Positions 63,562 through 64,000 of a DNA stretch of 64,000 nucleotides are shown one piece after another (within the stretch, counting starts at the first letter, position 1; each line of letters starts with the position of its first letter). Where the stretch lies: the NCBI GenBank assembly GCA_963698165.1, contig CAVOPT010000004.1:620001-684000 (forward strand), read 5' to 3'. The position numbers and the translations under genes were made by a program. Source of the stretch: JAAYUJ01 sp963698165 (GTDB lineage Bacteria; Desulfobacterota; Syntrophobacteria; Syntrophobacterales; Syntrophobacteraceae). Under the pieces are notes generated by a model that ran no database searches, was not told the origin of the DNA, and saw nothing but the letters and a program-made list of their open reading frames with translations.

Positions 63562-64000
63562 ATGAGTTACGAGAACATACTTTTCGAAGTCCGTGAAGGG
63601 GTTGGAATCCTTACTTTCAACCGGCCCAAGGCGCTCAACGCCTTGAATCCAAAGACATTGGAAGAGGTGTCCGATGCCCTTGACCGTGTCGGGGAGGACG
63701 CCGGCGTCAAGGTGCTGGTCCTCACCGGTGCCGGCGAAAAGGCTTTCGTGGCGGGGGCCGACATCACCGAGTTTCCCAAGATGAACCCCCTGCAGGCCAG
63801 GCTTTTCGCTGAAAGGGGACAGAATGTCTTTTTCAAGCTCGAACGGCTGCCTATCCCCGTCATCGCCTGCGTGAACGGGTTTGCTCTCGGGGGGGGATGC
63901 GAGATGGCCATGAGCTGCGACTTCATCTATGCCTCGGAAACCGCCAGGTTCGGGCAGCCGGAAGTGAATCTCGGGCTGATGCCCGGGTTTGGAGGCACCC
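63562..64000 (+). CDS. Enoyl-CoA hydratase/crotonase, 3' end outside window
   Basis: ATG 63562 with GGAGGGGA upstream; the frame is open to the window end (146 codons). Crotonase-family pattern: MSYENILFEVREGVGILTFN, GAGEKAFVAGADITEF (oxyanion-hole segment), CVNGFALGGGCEMAMSCDF and PEVNLGLMPGFGG (catalytic Glu region). It would hydrate enoyl-CoA in beta-oxidation or butyrate-type metabolism. The thiolase relic lies upstream. Confidence 0.9.
   Translation, partial: MSYENILFEVREGVGILTFNRPKALNALNPKTLEEVSDALDRVGEDAGVKVLVLTGAGEKAFVAGADITEFPKMNPLQARLFAERGQNVFFKLERLPIPVIACVNGFALGGGCEMAMSCDFIYASETARFGQPEVNLGLMPGFGGT

Overview
The window looks like the chromosome of a strictly anaerobic, sulfate-reducing Desulfobacterota bacterium, most likely a Syntrophobacter relative. 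The evidence is a sat / aprB / aprA / qmoAB gene set, several heterodisulfide-reductase-like (Hdr) flavoprotein/iron-sulfur genes, a selenocysteine-containing HdrA, a thiolase remnant followed by a crotonase, and Tad/Flp pilus genes. The genus is an inference from gene content; no search was run.

Region by region: (1) 1-8138 is one forward operon: the gamma subunit of a 2-oxoacid:acceptor oxidoreductase, a very large GltD/HdrA-type flavoprotein, an MvhD-HdrC-HdrB fusion, and an HdrA-MvhD fusion read through an in-frame UGA followed by a good SECIS hairpin. (2) 8.4-11.4 kb carries a nitroreductase, an RluA-type pseudouridine synthase and an RsmG-SpoU fusion. (3) 11.4-30.7 kb is a Tad/Flp pilus locus with an NtrC-type regulator, a sigma-54 promoter in front of the Flp pilin and two palindromic upstream sites. 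The sensor kinase, the prepilin peptidase and the TadG-like gene are frameshifted, so the locus looks partly decayed. A REP-associated tyrosine transposase (RAYT) flanked by inverted REP copies sits inside it. (4) 30.8-41.5 kb is accessory DNA: a Sel1-repeat protein, palindromic repeats, a GtrA/FAD-oxidoreductase pair, a truncated and frameshifted Tc-toxin A gene, a KAP-type NTPase, a TIR gene with an amber stop, a RelE/Xre toxin-antitoxin pair and tRNA-Gly(TCC). (5) 41.8-46.0 kb is housekeeping: PLP dehydratase, PyrR, a zinc-ribbon protein, endonuclease III, a thioesterase. (6) 46.2-61.0 kb, reverse strand, is the sulfate-reduction region: sat, a small protein, aprB, aprA, two YkgJ-like Cys-cluster proteins, an AT-rich accessory insert, then qmoA, qmoB and an HdrD-like gene where qmoC would be expected. 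The 3' end of a second sat gene lies just upstream of qmoA, and an adenylate-kinase fragment lies upstream of the intact sat. (7) 62-64 kb holds a K+ channel/TrkA-type protein, a thiolase C-terminal fragment and the start of a crotonase.

How the parts fit: Sat makes APS, AprAB reduces it, and QmoAB plus the HdrD-like protein would deliver electrons. The first operon would join 2-oxoacid oxidation to ferredoxin/NAD(P)H/disulfide chemistry by flavin-based electron transfer (inferred from domains). The most notable items are the Sec-HdrA operon of fused electron-transfer proteins, the rearranged sulfate-reduction cluster with sat and adk relics, the sigma-54/enhancer architecture of the pilin gene, and the REP/RAYT element with its 25-bp tandem array.
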